Shown piece after piece: positions 1-5,853 of a stretch of DNA of 5,853 nt (positions within the stretch are counted from its first letter, which is position 1; every line of letters begins with the position of its first letter). The position numbers and the translations under genes are program-made. A model generated the notes under the pieces. That model did not search any database. It was not told where the DNA came from and worked only from the letters and a program-made list of their open reading frames with translations. Source of the DNA: Gemmatimonadota bacterium (GTDB lineage: Bacteria > Gemmatimonadota > Gemmatimonadetes > Gemmatimonadales > GWC2-71-9); assembly GCA_022573095.1 (NCBI GenBank), contig JACZUR010000148.1, positions 1-5,853 on the forward strand, written 5' to 3'.

Positions 1-1520
1 AACTGCCGCCGGTCAATCCCCGCACCTCTACCAGTAACGAACTGGTTGTTGCCTCGTGAATCGTAAAAGCGAGTTCGACCTCCCCCCGCCTCCGAGGTGT
101 TGATCAACTCGTCATCCCCTCCGCCACCGATCACGCGAATAGTTATGCGCCCGTTTACTCCGGAGATGACGGCTCTGTCGTCTCCACCCCTGAGATACAG
201 CCTTATCTCTTGCGTCTCCCTCGGTAGGAAGACTCGCCGAAAATACGGTTCCCCAAGGCCGTCGTCCTCGGATTCGTTGCGCTGGTAGATGCGCACCTCC
301 GTCTCGCCATCCACGTGGTGTATTATCTCTGCCACCTCGGACGCGTCTGTCGCCTTGATCTCGACCTGGCGGCTGATCAGGCGATAGTAGCGGTCCGCAA
401 ACTCCGGCAGGGCATCGCGTCGCGACTTCAGTGCCTCGGCGATTGAGGTGCCACTCAGCTCGTAGTGCGCAGCCGGCATCCGGCGAACGGCATCGTCGAT
501 GACATCGTCGGTGATCTCACGCTGAACAGCGACTGCAATTGAATCCCAGCTGGACTTGGATAATTCAGCCAACAGTTCGCGGTCTACTTCCCAGCCGTTG
601 AATGTGAGTCCGAACAGACTCGGATAAGACGGAGAAAATCCGATCTGTTGACGTCGCATCAGCCTGGCCACACCCATAACTAAGCCATCGAAGTCAACAA
701 ACGCCTGGTCTCTATCTTCTGGAATAGGCTGCCAGAGACGGCAATCTCCGTCCGGAAAACTTGCCCAGCGCCACTGGCCTGCGTGCCGGTCTTTGTCGCC
801 GACGAGTATGTCGATCATGCGAGCCCTGAGGAACGCGTGGGCGTCAACCCGGTCGCAGGGACTCTCTTCGAGCCGTTCGAAAAACCGTTCCGACCCGCTG
901 ATACGTCGCGAGCCCGCGAATCCAGCCGTATTGTCCGCTCCTTCGTCGGGGTGTAGCACCAACATTCCCAACATCCCTGCAAAGGTCTCCCTGAACTCAC
1001 CCAGCCGTGGGTCGTCCGGAACAATTACCAGAGTGTGCTCTGCGTGTAGCACGCCTGCGGCTTCCAGCAGTGGATCCACCACCAATGCTGCCAAAGGATG
1101 CAAGGAACTGATCTGATCCTGAATTACCGACTCCGCGAATGTACCCCTCAGATCAGGGATAAGCCGCTTGGCGGGGTCCTTGTCCACCGATCTGACCACG
1201 TACCTCCGGCCGTCATTGCCCCTGAAATGAAGCGAGGTAGTTTGTCCAAAACCCCCCGTCCGAAATGGGGTCAGGCCACCACCCACACTGTCCAGGTTGA
1301 GCACGGGCACTTCAATGGGGACTGTCCAAAGTTCCCGGTAATCGCCCCCGAAAAGAAACCGGCCCAAAGCACCGCGCCTATATCTCTCTCCCGCAGCCAT
1401 CGTGTGGGTGGTCGCGCCCGGTGGCGGCGGCGACGTGGCGATCTGCGCTTTAAGCGGGATCGTCAGGGCCGAGGCACACACTAACGTCAGCGAAACGAGC
1501 TTGGTTGTCTTCGGCAGCAT
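1..1520 (-). CDS. Exported kinase-like domain protein, N-terminal 506 residues; probable Omp85-barrel fusion, cut by the window edge
   Basis: The frame is open without interruption from the ATG at 1520 to the left edge. Residues 1-25 form a signal peptide: a lysine-bearing start, a hydrophobic core around 8-22, and likely cleavage after LKA at residue 25. Residues 61-274 match the divergent neighbour (2049-4742) without gaps at about 60% identity by hand count, so the two are paralogues. Visible motifs are YVVRSVDK (107-114), QDQISSLHP (134-142), GDKDRH (241-246), PIPEDRDQAF (265-274) and IGGGGDDELI (464-473). The pattern DRH followed by PIPxDxDxAF resembles the catalytic loop and metal site of HipA/FAM20/PI4K-like kinases; this is inference, and activity is unproven. 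The missing C-terminus should hold a beta-barrel if it follows its paralogue. ATGs at 1556 and 1565 are also in frame, after a TAA at 1578-1580. The 1520 start is preferred because GGAAGAG lies 7 nt upstream and it gives a compact signal peptide. The gene is sure; the function is not. Confidence 0.9.
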   Translation of the reverse strand, partial: MLPKTTKLVSLTLVCASALTIPLKAQIATSPPPPGATTHTMAAGERYRRGALGRFLFGGDYRELWTVPIEVPVLNLDSVGGGLTPFRTGGFGQTTSLHFRGNDGRRYVVRSVDKDPAKRLIPDLRGTFAESVIQDQISSLHPLAALVVDPLLEAAGVLHAEHTLVIVPDDPRLGEFRETFAGMLGMLVLHPDEGADNTAGFAGSRRISGSERFFERLEESPCDRVDAHAFLRARMIDILVGDKDRHAGQWRWASFPDGDCRLWQPIPEDRDQAFVDFDGLVMGVARLMRRQQIGFSPSYPSLFGLTFNGWEVDRELLAELSKSSWDSIAVAVQREITDDVIDDAVRRMPAAHYELSGTSIAEALKSRRDALPEFADRYYRLISRQVEIKATDASEVAEIIHHVDGETEVRIYQRNESEDDGLGEPYFRRVFLPRETQEIRLYLRGGDDRAVISGVNGRITIRVIGGGGDDELINTSEAGGGRTRFYDSRGNNQFVTGRGAGIDRRQ

Positions 1521-1527
1521 GCGGTAA

Positions 1528-1534
1528 CTCTTCC
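1528..1534 (-). promoter_or_regulatory. Ribosome binding site for the left paralogue
   Basis: On the minus strand the sequence reads GGAAGAG, ending 7 nt before the ATG at 1520. The in-frame ATG at 1556 has no comparable purine stretch at this distance and the one at 1565 has only a short AGG, so this site decides the start. Confidence 0.55.
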
Positions 1535-1582
1535 GCTGCGGACTGGGTTCAAGCATCGCTGTCATTGGCCTACGACGTTAGA

Positions 1583-1602
1583 CGCCGACCGGTTGATCGG
1601 CG
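1583..1602. repeat. Short hairpin in the leader of the left paralogue
   Basis: CGCCGA (1583-1588) and TCGGCG (1597-1602) are perfect inverted arms around an 8-nt loop. The hairpin lies about 63-82 nt upstream of the ATG at 1520 and would be in the 5' leader if transcription begins upstream of it. Six GC-rich pairs are not rare in DNA of this composition, so a role is uncertain. Confidence 0.3.
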
Positions 1603-1726
1603 ATGAGCCCAGTCGACGAGGTGCAGGATCGTCGCGGTCGAGTTGGGTGCCGGGACTCCCGAAGCGCAAGCGAGCGACTAAACCCGGAGCGTTCGCGGGT
1701 GCGCAAAATCTTGAACCATTCGTACA

Positions 1727-1745
1727 CTCCTCCCCCTCTCCCCCC
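1727..1745. repeat. Pure pyrimidine tract (plus strand)
   Basis: Nineteen consecutive C/T bases on the plus strand, dominated by a run of five C and a run of six C. The minus strand, which is the sense strand for the left paralogue, is therefore a G-rich purine tract. It might affect DNA or RNA structure upstream of that gene, but it has only two long G runs, so a classic four-run quadruplex is not supported. Confidence 0.4.
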
Positions 1746-1777
1746 GGTAAGGCGACGTTAGTGCGAGATCTTGAGAA

Positions 1778-1790
1778 GTGCAACATGCAC
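1778..1790. repeat. Small inverted repeat GTGCA-aca-TGCAC
   Basis: GTGCA (1778-1782) and TGCAC (1786-1790) are perfect inverted arms around 3 nt. This odd-spaced palindrome looks like a possible dimeric regulator half-site pair. It abuts, and shares its last base with, the larger inverted repeat at 1790-1818. No regulator is identifiable. Confidence 0.35.
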
Positions 1791-1818
1791 AACCTACAGA
1801 TCAGAAATCTGCAGGTTG
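1790..1818. repeat. Strong imperfect inverted repeat / hairpin
   Basis: The arms 1790-1801 and 1807-1818 pair at 11 of 12 positions, with a single A/C mismatch (1796 against 1812) and a 5-nt CAGAA loop. This is the strongest secondary structure seen between the paralogues. It lies near the middle of the gap, about 270 nt from the left start and 230 nt from the right start. No T-tract follows on either strand, so a classical intrinsic terminator is unlikely. An operator or a structured leader RNA are alternatives. Confidence 0.6.
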
Positions 1819-1829
1819 GTCAGCTCAAT

Positions 1830-1849
1830 ATCACTGAGAAAATCACTGA
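1830..1849. repeat. Direct repeat ATCACTGA x2, 12-bp period
   Basis: ATCACTGA occurs at 1830-1837 and again at 1842-1849, separated by GAAA. The copies are 12 bp apart, so roughly one helical turn. They sit 11 bp beyond the strong inverted repeat and about 95 bp upstream of the TATAAT box. This placement would suit an activator or repressor site, but that is inference. Confidence 0.35.
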
Positions 1850-1942
1850 CGCAAGAGGGAAATGCCGGGTACTCTTCATCCTATGACCCTGGCTTTCTGG
1901 GTGATGCCGCAGGGTTGGGGGAGTGGCGTTTATGCTGCGCGA

Positions 1943-1948
1943 TATAAT
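1943..1948 (+). promoter_or_regulatory. Candidate -10 box (TATAAT) for the right paralogue
   Basis: A perfect sigma70-type TATAAT lies 100 nt upstream of the GTG at 2049, in an otherwise GC-rich stretch. No good -35 hexamer sits at 16-18 bp; the closest TTG-containing element, TTGGGG at 1915-1920, is 22 bp away, which is too far. The call rests on the -10 box alone, and promoter rules of this organism are unknown. It would leave a leader of roughly 90 nt. Confidence 0.35.
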
Positions 1949-2033
1949 AAGTTCAGTGGGTGCGCTACGCAGGGCCAAAAGGAATTAGGCTGATTCCCTT
2001 GAGGTCAGCAGTTCTTGGTGCTCTGATGGTGGC

Positions 2034-2041
2034 AAGGAAGG
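2034..2041 (+). promoter_or_regulatory. Ribosome binding site deciding the GTG start at 2049
   Basis: AAGGAAGG ends 7 nt before GTG. This is a near-ideal Shine-Dalgarno position and supports the non-ATG start. No in-frame ATG, GTG or TTG lies between this codon and the hydrophobic signal segment, and an in-frame TAG at 1986-1988 closes the frame upstream. Confidence 0.7.
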
Positions 2042-2048
2042 TTCGCTT

Positions 2049-4742
2049 GTGACTTCACTGTTCCTTGGATTCGCCACTGGCGGGGTCTGCTCGATCGGTT
2101 CTGCCTGCCTGACGATTCGTCAAAAGCGTGGCGAAGACCTCGCCCGGCGCACTATCATCATCGCCGTCTTGCTGACGACGCCATGGGCCGCGCTCCCTAT
2201 CCGACTCTTAGGACAAGACACGCCCAGCACTCCTCAAGCGGCACCGGAGTCTGTGACGGTCGTCCCCGGACCGCGATACCAGGCAGGGTGGCTGCACGGG
2301 TTGATGGCAGGCCGGGGATACCGCGATTTATGGAACACACCCATTACGGTGGAAGTCGGAGACCTGTCAAAACTGGGCGGTGGCCTCACCCCCATCCGCC
2401 TTGGTGGCGGTGTGACCACCAGAACCCTGCATGTGCAAGGTGCGGACGGAAAACGGTACGTCCTGCGGTCCGTCGACAAGTACGTGGGACAGGGAATTCC
2501 AGAAGAGTTTCGCGGAACGCCTTACGAATTCGTCCTTCAAGACCAGATCAGTGCTTTTCACCCCTCCGGCGCGCTTGTTGTCTCAGCTCTGTTGCAAGCC
2601 GTGGGAGTGCTTCATGTCGAATCTCGCCTGCTGGTTGCTCCGGATGATGCGCGGCTCGGCGAGTTTCGCGAGCAGTTTGCTGGCTTGTTGGTGCTCTATG
2701 AAGAGCGCCCGGATGAAGGTCCCGACGACACCGAGGGGTTTGCGGGTTCGCGCAAGATCGTGGGATCGGAGAGATTGTTTGAGCTCCTCGAAGAAGACCC
2801 GCGGCACGGTGTTGACGCGGTTGCGTTTCTCAGAGCCCGACTCATTGACCTCTTGGTGGGAGATCGTGACCGCAGTGTCAATAATTGGTGGTGGGCGCGG
2901 TTCGACGACGGTGACCGCTACATTTGGAGACCGATACCCCGGGACCGTGATCAGGCTTTCATCCGTCTCGACGGCGTGTTGAAATGGTTGCTTCGATTCT
3001 ACGAGCCGCGACTCGTGGTGTTCGGTGAAGACTATCAGGTCGTCGGGTTGACCCGAAGCGCCTGGGATCTGGACCGGAGCTTCCTCGTCGGTCTCGACAA
3101 GCCGTCTTGGGATTCGGTCGTTACTGAGCTACAAGGACAGCTCACCGACTCGGTGATTGAAGCGTCCGTTCAGCAGATGCCTGCCGAGCATTACCAATTG
3201 ATAGGCGCGACCCTGGCTAACACGCTCATGAAGCGGCGAGATCGACTGGGCGGGGCTGCCGATCGTTTCTACGAGATTATCTCCGGATATGCCGACATCC
3301 ACGCGACCGACGAGTCAGAACTCGCCGTGATCGATCGGATTGACCGCGATCACGTGGAAGTCCGGCTGTATCGCCGAGGCGATGAGAGCCGCGATCCCGA
3401 GCAGGCTCCGTACTTTGACCGCACCTTCGATCGGGATGAGACGCACGAGATACGCCTCTATCTTCACGGCGGTGCTGACCGAGCAGTGGTTCGGGGCTCC
3501 CCTCAGCAAAGCATTAGGGTACGCATCGTGGGTGGAGGAGGTGCGGACGAGCTAATTGACTCGTCGCGGGTGCGGGGACGCCAAACCTATTTCTACGACG
3601 CCGGATCAAGAACCCAGTTCGGGCGCGGGCCTAGCACGGTAGTGGTCCGTAGACACGCACCACGCGCCGTGTCCTGGGGGGAAACTGCAGCGCTTACTCC
3701 CGATTGGGGTCACGCCTGGCGCCCTGCACCGCAGCTCGCTTTTGATCGGGACCTCGGGCTCTTCATTGCCGCCGGGGCAACGCATTACCGGTACGGCTTC
3801 CTCAAGACACCATACAGCTCCCGCATTCAACTGAGTGGCGGATACGCAACCAGCCTGGAGCGCTTTGTGGTCGACTACCGGCATGATTTCCGAGACGCAG
3901 TCCGCCGCGTTCACCCGTCGCTCCACGCACGGTGGTCGGGGATCGAGATCCTGCATTTTCACGGGTTCGGGAATGCAACAGAGGCGCCGGAGTCCAGAGT
4001 TTTTTACAGAGTCAAGCAGCAGCAGTTACTACTCGCGCCCTCGGTTACGATCTCAGGTACACATAACTTTGAAATTGAGCTGGGCCCGGTTCTAAAGGTG
4101 TCTTCCACAGACACGGTTTCCGACGCCAGGACCTTCCTTAGCCAGGAACGCCCCTACGGATCGGGTTCGTTCGGCCAGCTCGGCGCACAGGCGGCTTTCC
4201 GGCTTGACAGGCGCGACCGATCTGTGGCGTCTACTCGAGGATTCTATCTGGCTGGAGGAGCGAGTTATTACCCCGCGCTGCTAGAAGTCGATCGCGGAGC
4301 CTTTGGCGGAATCCAAGGCGAGGCCTCGGCTTATCTGTCTCCATCGAGGTCCGCCAACGCAACGTTGGCGCTCAGAGTAGCAGCAAAGAAGATGTGGGGT
4401 ATCATCCCGTTTCACGAGGCAGCCTTCATCGGCGGAGCCCGCACGGTGCGCGGCTTCCGGGAACAGCGCTACGCCGGTACCGCGGCGGTGTATGCGAACG
4501 CCGAGCTACGTGTGTTCCTCACCAAATTCTCCTTCCTAAATTTTCCGACTGATTTTGGCGTCCTCGGATTGACCGACGTGGGGCGCGTTTTTCAAGACGG
4601 AGCAACTCCAGGGGGATGGCATACGGCGATCGGCGGTGGCATATGGATCGCTCCAGTGCAACGCTCGAATACCTTCAGTATCGCCATGGCCCGAAGTGTT
4701 GAACGCACGGCGTTCTATGCCAGCACGGGCTTCCTGTTTTAG
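2049..4742 (+). CDS. Outer-membrane protein: kinase-like N-terminal region fused to an Omp85-type beta-barrel
   Basis: 897 residues, GTG start. The export signal is unusual: a stretch of about 33 residues precedes a hydrophobic core (35-50) that ends near LLGQ (53-56). Residues 91-304 align without gaps to the divergent paralogue. Kinase-like landmarks are YVLRSVDK (137-144), an EERPDEG segment (218-224), GDRDRS (271-276) and WRPIPRDRDQAF (293-304). The loop has Ser276 where the paralogue has His, and Asn279 where it has Gln. A Gly-rich segment, VGGGGADELI, lies at 494-503. From about 550 to the C-terminal Phe897 the sequence alternates like a transmembrane beta-barrel. It contains VRGF (800-803), the hallmark of the Omp85 superfamily barrel, then GLTDVGRVF (840-848), another typical strand motif. 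No POTRA repeats are recognisable. The barrel family is well supported. The kinase relationship is inference from motif order, and no substrate can be named. The protein should sit in the outer membrane with its N-terminal region in the periplasm. Confidence 0.93.
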   Translation: MTSLFLGFATGGVCSIGSACLTIRQKRGEDLARRTIIIAVLLTTPWAALPIRLLGQDTPSTPQAAPESVTVVPGPRYQAGWLHGLMAGRGYRDLWNTPITVEVGDLSKLGGGLTPIRLGGGVTTRTLHVQGADGKRYVLRSVDKYVGQGIPEEFRGTPYEFVLQDQISAFHPSGALVVSALLQAVGVLHVESRLLVAPDDARLGEFREQFAGLLVLYEERPDEGPDDTEGFAGSRKIVGSERLFELLEEDPRHGVDAVAFLRARLIDLLVGDRDRSVNNWWWARFDDGDRYIWRPIPRDRDQAFIRLDGVLKWLLRFYEPRLVVFGEDYQVVGLTRSAWDLDRSFLVGLDKPSWDSVVTELQGQLTDSVIEASVQQMPAEHYQLIGATLANTLMKRRDRLGGAADRFYEIISGYADIHATDESELAVIDRIDRDHVEVRLYRRGDESRDPEQAPYFDRTFDRDETHEIRLYLHGGADRAVVRGSPQQSIRVRIVGGGGADELIDSSRVRGRQTYFYDAGSRTQFGRGPSTVVVRRHAPRAVSWGETAALTPDWGHAWRPAPQLAFDRDLGLFIAAGATHYRYGFLKTPYSSRIQLSGGYATSLERFVVDYRHDFRDAVRRVHPSLHARWSGIEILHFHGFGNATEAPESRVFYRVKQQQLLLAPSVTISGTHNFEIELGPVLKVSSTDTVSDARTFLSQERPYGSGSFGQLGAQAAFRLDRRDRSVASTRGFYLAGGASYYPALLEVDRGAFGGIQGEASAYLSPSRSANATLALRVAAKKMWGIIPFHEAAFIGGARTVRGFREQRYAGTAAVYANAELRVFLTKFSFLNFPTDFGVLGLTDVGRVFQDGATPGGWHTAIGGGIWIAPVQRSNTFSIAMARSVERTAFYASTGFLF

Positions 4743-4946
4743 CAGATATTCAGTGGGTTGATTGCGCTCAACAATCACATCGTGAACTTGAATCGCCTTG
4801 GTGGCAGCCCATGCTGCGGTTTCACAAGCGTAGCAAACCTGTCGCGACTCGATTTTCGTTCACGATCGTACAACTGGATCCAGCGAATTCCTCGCCATGG
4901 GGTTCCCATATGAGCTTTGTCACGGCGCTGCCCGCATACTTGCACT
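4743..4946. other. Convergent intergenic gap with weak hairpins
   Basis: Transcription from both sides ends here. TGATTG (4759-4764) pairs with CAATCA (4772-4777) around 7 nt, and GCAGC (4804-4808) pairs with GCTGC (4813-4817) around CCAT. Neither is followed by a U-tract on either strand, so I do not call an intrinsic terminator. Rho-dependent termination would be compatible. No gene is seen here. Confidence 0.4.
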
Positions 4947-5853
4947 CTAACCCAGCGACCAGCTGACACCACGGAGGGTGTCGACGAAGCCGTGATCGAA
5001 GGCTCGCGAGGGCGTCAGGGTGCCGGCCGCGGGTCCGGCATAGCTGTCTGCGAGCAGTGCTTGGACGGCGGACACTGCACTGTCAGCAGTGAGTGCATAG
5101 CCATTCGGTGTAGTGAGTTCCACCGTTGATAATTCATGCTCTTCGTTTCTCGCTTGACACCACACCCGTGCCATGCCGTGTTCCAGCTCCTGCGCGTTCG
5201 GTCCCTTAACGGTACGCTTTACATACCATTTGAGTAGCTGCTGCACCGGGCGCGCCGCGAACAGTCGCCGCGCGCGACTGACGCGTGAGAGCTTCCTGAG
5301 TCGGCTAGGCGAGACGGCCAAATAAACGCGGATGTTAGGGACACCGGTCGAATACCAAGCAGCGCTGACATCTCCCCAAGGAATGCACACAGCGTGTCGT
5401 TCGCGGTCGGTAAAAGGAATCTGGCGCGTGATTGAGCCAGCCGGGACATCGACAATCCGACCGTCGCGGCGTTCGCGACCCGGACGGCCGAAATTTTCTA
5501 TCATCGTCTTTGTGGTGCCCGGACTGGTGGATCCCGTGGCATGGAAAGCAATATCTAGGTGGGTAGGGTGCGCGATGCGTTCCGCCGCTCGCGCCGCCGC
5601 GCAGTCAGTGGGGACCACGTCAAAGCCGACGCCGGGGAGCAGAACGATACTCGCTTGGCGTGCCCGGCCGTCGAGTCGGTGCAGTGCCTCGAAAACGTCT
5701 ATTTCGCCCGTGATGTCTAGATAGTGGGTGCCCGTATCCAGGCAGGCTTCCGCCATAGGCCGGTAGGTTTGTGAGAACGGTCCCGCGGCATGAAGCACAG
5801 CCGCCATTCCGTCCAGCCCGCGCCGTATGCCGTCAGCATCGCTTAGCGAGAAC
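4947..5853 (-). CDS. Saccharopine dehydrogenase / trans-acting enoyl reductase family oxidoreductase, C-terminal 301 residues
   Basis: The frame is open from the right edge to TAG at 4947. An internal Met at 5807 is not the start, because family-like sequence continues through it to the edge. Counting from the edge, HAAGPF (21-26) and HYLDITGE (43-50) match the end of the Rossmann NAD(P)-binding part of the saccharopine dehydrogenase NADP-binding family. GVGFDVVPTD (74-83) is the signature that follows it, and a GTTKTMIE segment (112-119) comes next. The missing part should be about 50-60 residues with the GxGGxxG dinucleotide loop. Members of this family are often annotated as saccharopine dehydrogenase, but many act on other substrates, for example the mycobacterial trans-acting enoyl reductases in lipid synthesis. 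Lysine metabolism should not be assumed. The gene converges on the barrel gene with a 204-bp gap, so no operon link is implied. Confidence 0.9.
   Translation of the reverse strand, partial: FSLSDADGIRRGLDGMAAVLHAAGPFSQTYRPMAEACLDTGTHYLDITGEIDVFEALHRLDGRARQASIVLLPGVGFDVVPTDCAAARAAERIAHPTHLDIAFHATGSTSPGTTKTMIENFGRPGRERRDGRIVDVPAGSITRQIPFTDRERHAVCIPWGDVSAAWYSTGVPNIRVYLAVSPSRLRKLSRVSRARRLFAARPVQQLLKWYVKRTVKGPNAQELEHGMARVWCQARNEEHELSTVELTTPNGYALTADSAVSAVQALLADSYAGPAAGTLTPSRAFDHGFVDTLRGVSWSLG

Larger units (their letters stand above)
1521..2048. other. Divergent intergenic region between the two paralogues
   Basis: These 528 bp separate two genes read outward from here, so both promoters should lie inside. 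Open frames at 1593-1886 (plus) and 1562-1792 (minus) overlap each other and lack recognisable motifs. I do not call them genes. The visible content is a hairpin at 1583-1602, a pyrimidine tract at 1727-1745, two abutting inverted repeats at 1778-1818, a direct repeat at 1830-1849 and a TATAAT box at 1943-1948. I see no RNA gene. Its size is generous for two promoters, which leaves room for a shared regulator site or a small untranslated RNA; neither is shown. Confidence 0.7.

Noticed and set aside
793..1484. Plus-strand open frames at 793-1116 and 1098-1484
   Set aside because: They lie opposite the left paralogue, whose minus-strand frame is continuous and about 60% identical to the right paralogue. 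Their translations are low in recognisable motifs.
1..1520. Left copy as a pseudogene or frameshifted remnant
   Set aside because: Translating the minus strand by hand from 1520 to the edge gives 506 codons with no stop or frame change, and the alignment to the right copy keeps a constant offset of 30 residues through both catalytic-like motifs.
1573..1761. CGACGTTAG repeated at 1573-1581 and 1753-1761
   Set aside because: A 9-mer occurring twice in about 500 bp is near chance expectation, and the flanks do not match.
1562..1886. Overlapping open frames 1593-1886 (plus) and 1562-1792 (minus) in the divergent gap
   Set aside because: They oppose each other over most of their length, have no convincing ribosome site or family motif, and the plus frame runs through the strong inverted repeat. 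Chance open frames in GC-rich DNA explain them.
4759..4817. Intrinsic terminators between the convergent genes
   Set aside because: The hairpins have only 5-6 pairs and no following T-run on either strand.
5808..5853. Start of the oxidoreductase at the Met at 5807
   Set aside because: The frame stays open to the edge, and the residues before this Met read like the strand-helix leading into the HAAGPF motif, so the true start lies outside the window.

Overview
The window looks like a piece of chromosome from a Gram-negative bacterium of moderately high GC (about 55-60% by eye). The Gram-negative call rests on signal peptides and a C-terminal outer-membrane beta-barrel of the Omp85 / bacterial surface antigen type. 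The phylum cannot be fixed from the sequence. An environmental lineage such as Gemmatimonadota or Acidobacteriota is only a guess. I see no tRNA, rRNA, CRISPR array, insertion sequence or phage gene.

Layout. (1) Positions 1-1520, minus strand: the first 506 codons of a large exported protein that runs off the left edge. It is one uninterrupted frame from an ATG with a signal peptide to the window edge. (2) Positions 1521-2048: a divergent intergenic region of 528 bp with a TATAAT box, two abutting inverted repeats, a short direct repeat and a pyrimidine tract. (3) Positions 2049-4742, plus strand: a complete 897-residue protein, a paralogue of the first gene, ending in an Omp85-like barrel. 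(4) Positions 4743-4946: a convergent gap with only weak hairpins. (5) Positions 4947-5853, minus strand: the C-terminal 301 residues of a saccharopine dehydrogenase / trans-acting enoyl reductase family oxidoreductase whose start lies beyond the right edge.

The main interest is the divergent pair. Over 214 ungapped residues the two proteins are about 60% identical by hand count. In place of the POTRA repeats expected before an Omp85 barrel, they carry a region whose motifs resemble an atypical protein kinase of the HipA / FAM20 / PI3-4-kinase type: a conserved Lys in a strand, a G-D-x-D-R-H-like catalytic loop, and a P-I-P-x-D-x-D-Q-A-F metal-site-like motif. A Gly-rich GGGGxDEL segment lies between this region and the barrel. 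The left copy keeps DRH in the loop, while the right copy has DRS. The domain call is inference from motifs. If it is right, these would be kinase-like domains on the periplasmic side of an outer-membrane barrel, in two divergent copies that may share a control region. The oxidoreductase shows no visible functional tie to the pair.
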